From positions 1 to 5,850 of the forward strand of contig JAGAYQ010000420.1 of NCBI GenBank assembly GCA_017940445.1: 5,850 nt of DNA, given 5' to 3'. Both the position numbers and the translations under genes were made by a program. Shown here one piece after another: positions 5,166 through 5,850 of the stretch. The notes beneath the pieces are model-generated. The model had not been told where the DNA came from and ran no database searches. It saw only the letters and a list, made by a program, of their open reading frames with translations. Source of the stretch: Pyramidobacter sp. (GTDB lineage: Bacteria; Synergistota; Synergistia; Synergistales; Dethiosulfovibrionaceae). Every line of letters begins with the position of its first letter. Position 1 is the first letter of the stretch.

Positions 5166-5850
5166 GTGGAAGTTCAGCAGGAAAACAAAGGTTTGTTCTA
5201 CAAGTTCATTCACGGCATCGAGGTCGCGGGCAATAAGCTGCCGCACCCGTTCTATCTGTTCTCGATCCTGATCGTCGTGGCGTTCGTGCTGTCGGCGCTG
5301 TTTGCCGGCGCCTCGGCCACTTACACCAAGGCGGCCACGTCGGCCGGCAAGGGCGCCTCGGAGATGACGGTCGTGATCAAGAACCTGTTCAACAAGGACA
5401 CGGTCACCTACGTCACGCAGAACATGTACAAGATCTATTACAGCTTCTCGCCGATGACGATGATGGGGCTGCTGATGCTGTCGATCGGCCTGTGCGAGCA
5501 GGTAGGCATGTTCGGCGCCTTCATCAAAAAGACCATAGCCGGCGCCAAGCCCGCGGTGGTGTTCGCCGTCGTGTCGTTCATCGCCATCAACGCCAACACG
5601 GCCTCCAACGCCGGCATCCTCGGCGCCACGGCCGTGGCGGGCGCTGTGTTCGGCTCGATGGGCTACAACCCCTGGCTGGGCATCATCCTGGCCTACGCGG
5701 CGGGCAACGCCGGCATGTCAGCCAACGTGTTCGTCGGCAACCTCGACGTGCTCATCAGCGGCATCAACGAATCGGTCTGCGCGCCGCTTGGCATCCCCAC
5801 CGAGACGGTGCACGTGCTTGAGCACTGGTACTTCATGGGCGCCTGCGAGC
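5166..5850 (+). CDS. AbgT-family transporter (p-aminobenzoyl-glutamate permease-like), N-terminal 228 residues, 3' end outside window
   Basis: AbgT proteins are inner-membrane transporters. E. coli AbgT imports p-aminobenzoyl-glutamate, while MtrF and YdaH export sulfonamides. The frame is open from GTG 5166 to the window end; full-length members are about 500 residues. A short cytoplasmic start leads to NKLPHPFYLF, the family's NKLPHP signature before helix 1 (about 28-48). An outer loop (about 49-90) follows, then SFSPMTMMGLLMLSIGLCEQVGMFG (93-117), which matches the helix where others read PLG..L..MLG.GVAE. The hairpin motif SN.ASDAG of typical members appears as NANTASNAG (142-150), with Asn for Asp. 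GNAGMSANVFVGNLDVLISGI at 180-200 corresponds to the GFSAN...DPLLAGI block. The gene follows the amidohydrolase by 48 bases with no convincing terminator between, so co-transcription is likely. Family is sure; substrate and direction are not, so no symbol is given. Confidence 0.9.
   Translation, partial: MEVQQENKGLFYKFIHGIEVAGNKLPHPFYLFSILIVVAFVLSALFAGASATYTKAATSAGKGASEMTVVIKNLFNKDTVTYVTQNMYKIYYSFSPMTMMGLLMLSIGLCEQVGMFGAFIKKTIAGAKPAVVFAVVSFIAINANTASNAGILGATAVAGAVFGSMGYNPWLGIILAYAAGNAGMSANVFVGNLDVLISGINESVCAPLGIPTETVHVLEHWYFMGACE

Noticed and set aside
1..5850. CRISPR array, tRNA, rRNA or defence system
   Set aside because: No regularly spaced repeats, no tRNA-like cloverleaf and no defence-gene motifs were seen on either strand.

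Overview
The window is a GC-rich bacterial chromosome segment with every supported gene on the + strand. It suggests an anaerobic or amino-acid-fermenting bacterium. An AbgT-type permease beside a large amidohydrolase, and the overall gene style, bring Synergistota (Pyramidobacter-like) to mind, but that placement is inference and no marker here settles it.

Left part (1-1328): the 3' end of prfA (release factor 1, with its GGQ loop) overlaps by 14 bases with prmC, the methyltransferase that modifies the glutamine of that GGQ. Enzyme and substrate are thus encoded as a translationally coupled pair. Next (1329-2357) comes trxB, a complete thioredoxin reductase with its own extended -10 promoter, a small palindrome over the -10, and a good ribosome binding site.

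Middle part (2358-3372): this is a scar. Only 13 bases after the trxB stop begins a visibly AT-richer, IS3-like element of about 714 bp (2371-3084). Its two transposase frames have been fused by an internal deletion that removes the first catalytic aspartate. A 12-bp perfect stem at its 5' end buries the ribosome binding site of the transposase. Directly beyond the right end of the element an open frame encodes only the C-terminal accessory domain of a lipoate-protein ligase. The catalytic N-terminal domain is on neither side of the element, so the arrangement looks like an IS-associated deletion that decapitated lplA, not a simple insertion.

Right part (3373-5850): a near-consensus sigma-70-type promoter (TTGATA, 17-base spacer, TATAAT), followed by a leader that can fold, drives a 540-residue metal-dependent amidohydrolase of the YtcJ / Amidohydrolase_3 type. 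After 48 bases comes the start of an AbgT-family transporter gene, which runs off the window. The two probably form an operon in which the permease brings in an amide-linked (aminoacyl or peptide-like) compound and the hydrolase cleaves it; the substrate is unknown.

I see no tRNA, rRNA, CRISPR array or known riboswitch. The most unusual parts are the miniaturised IS with its RNA hairpin, the orphan lipoate-ligase C-terminal domain, and the hydrolase-permease pair of unknown substrate.
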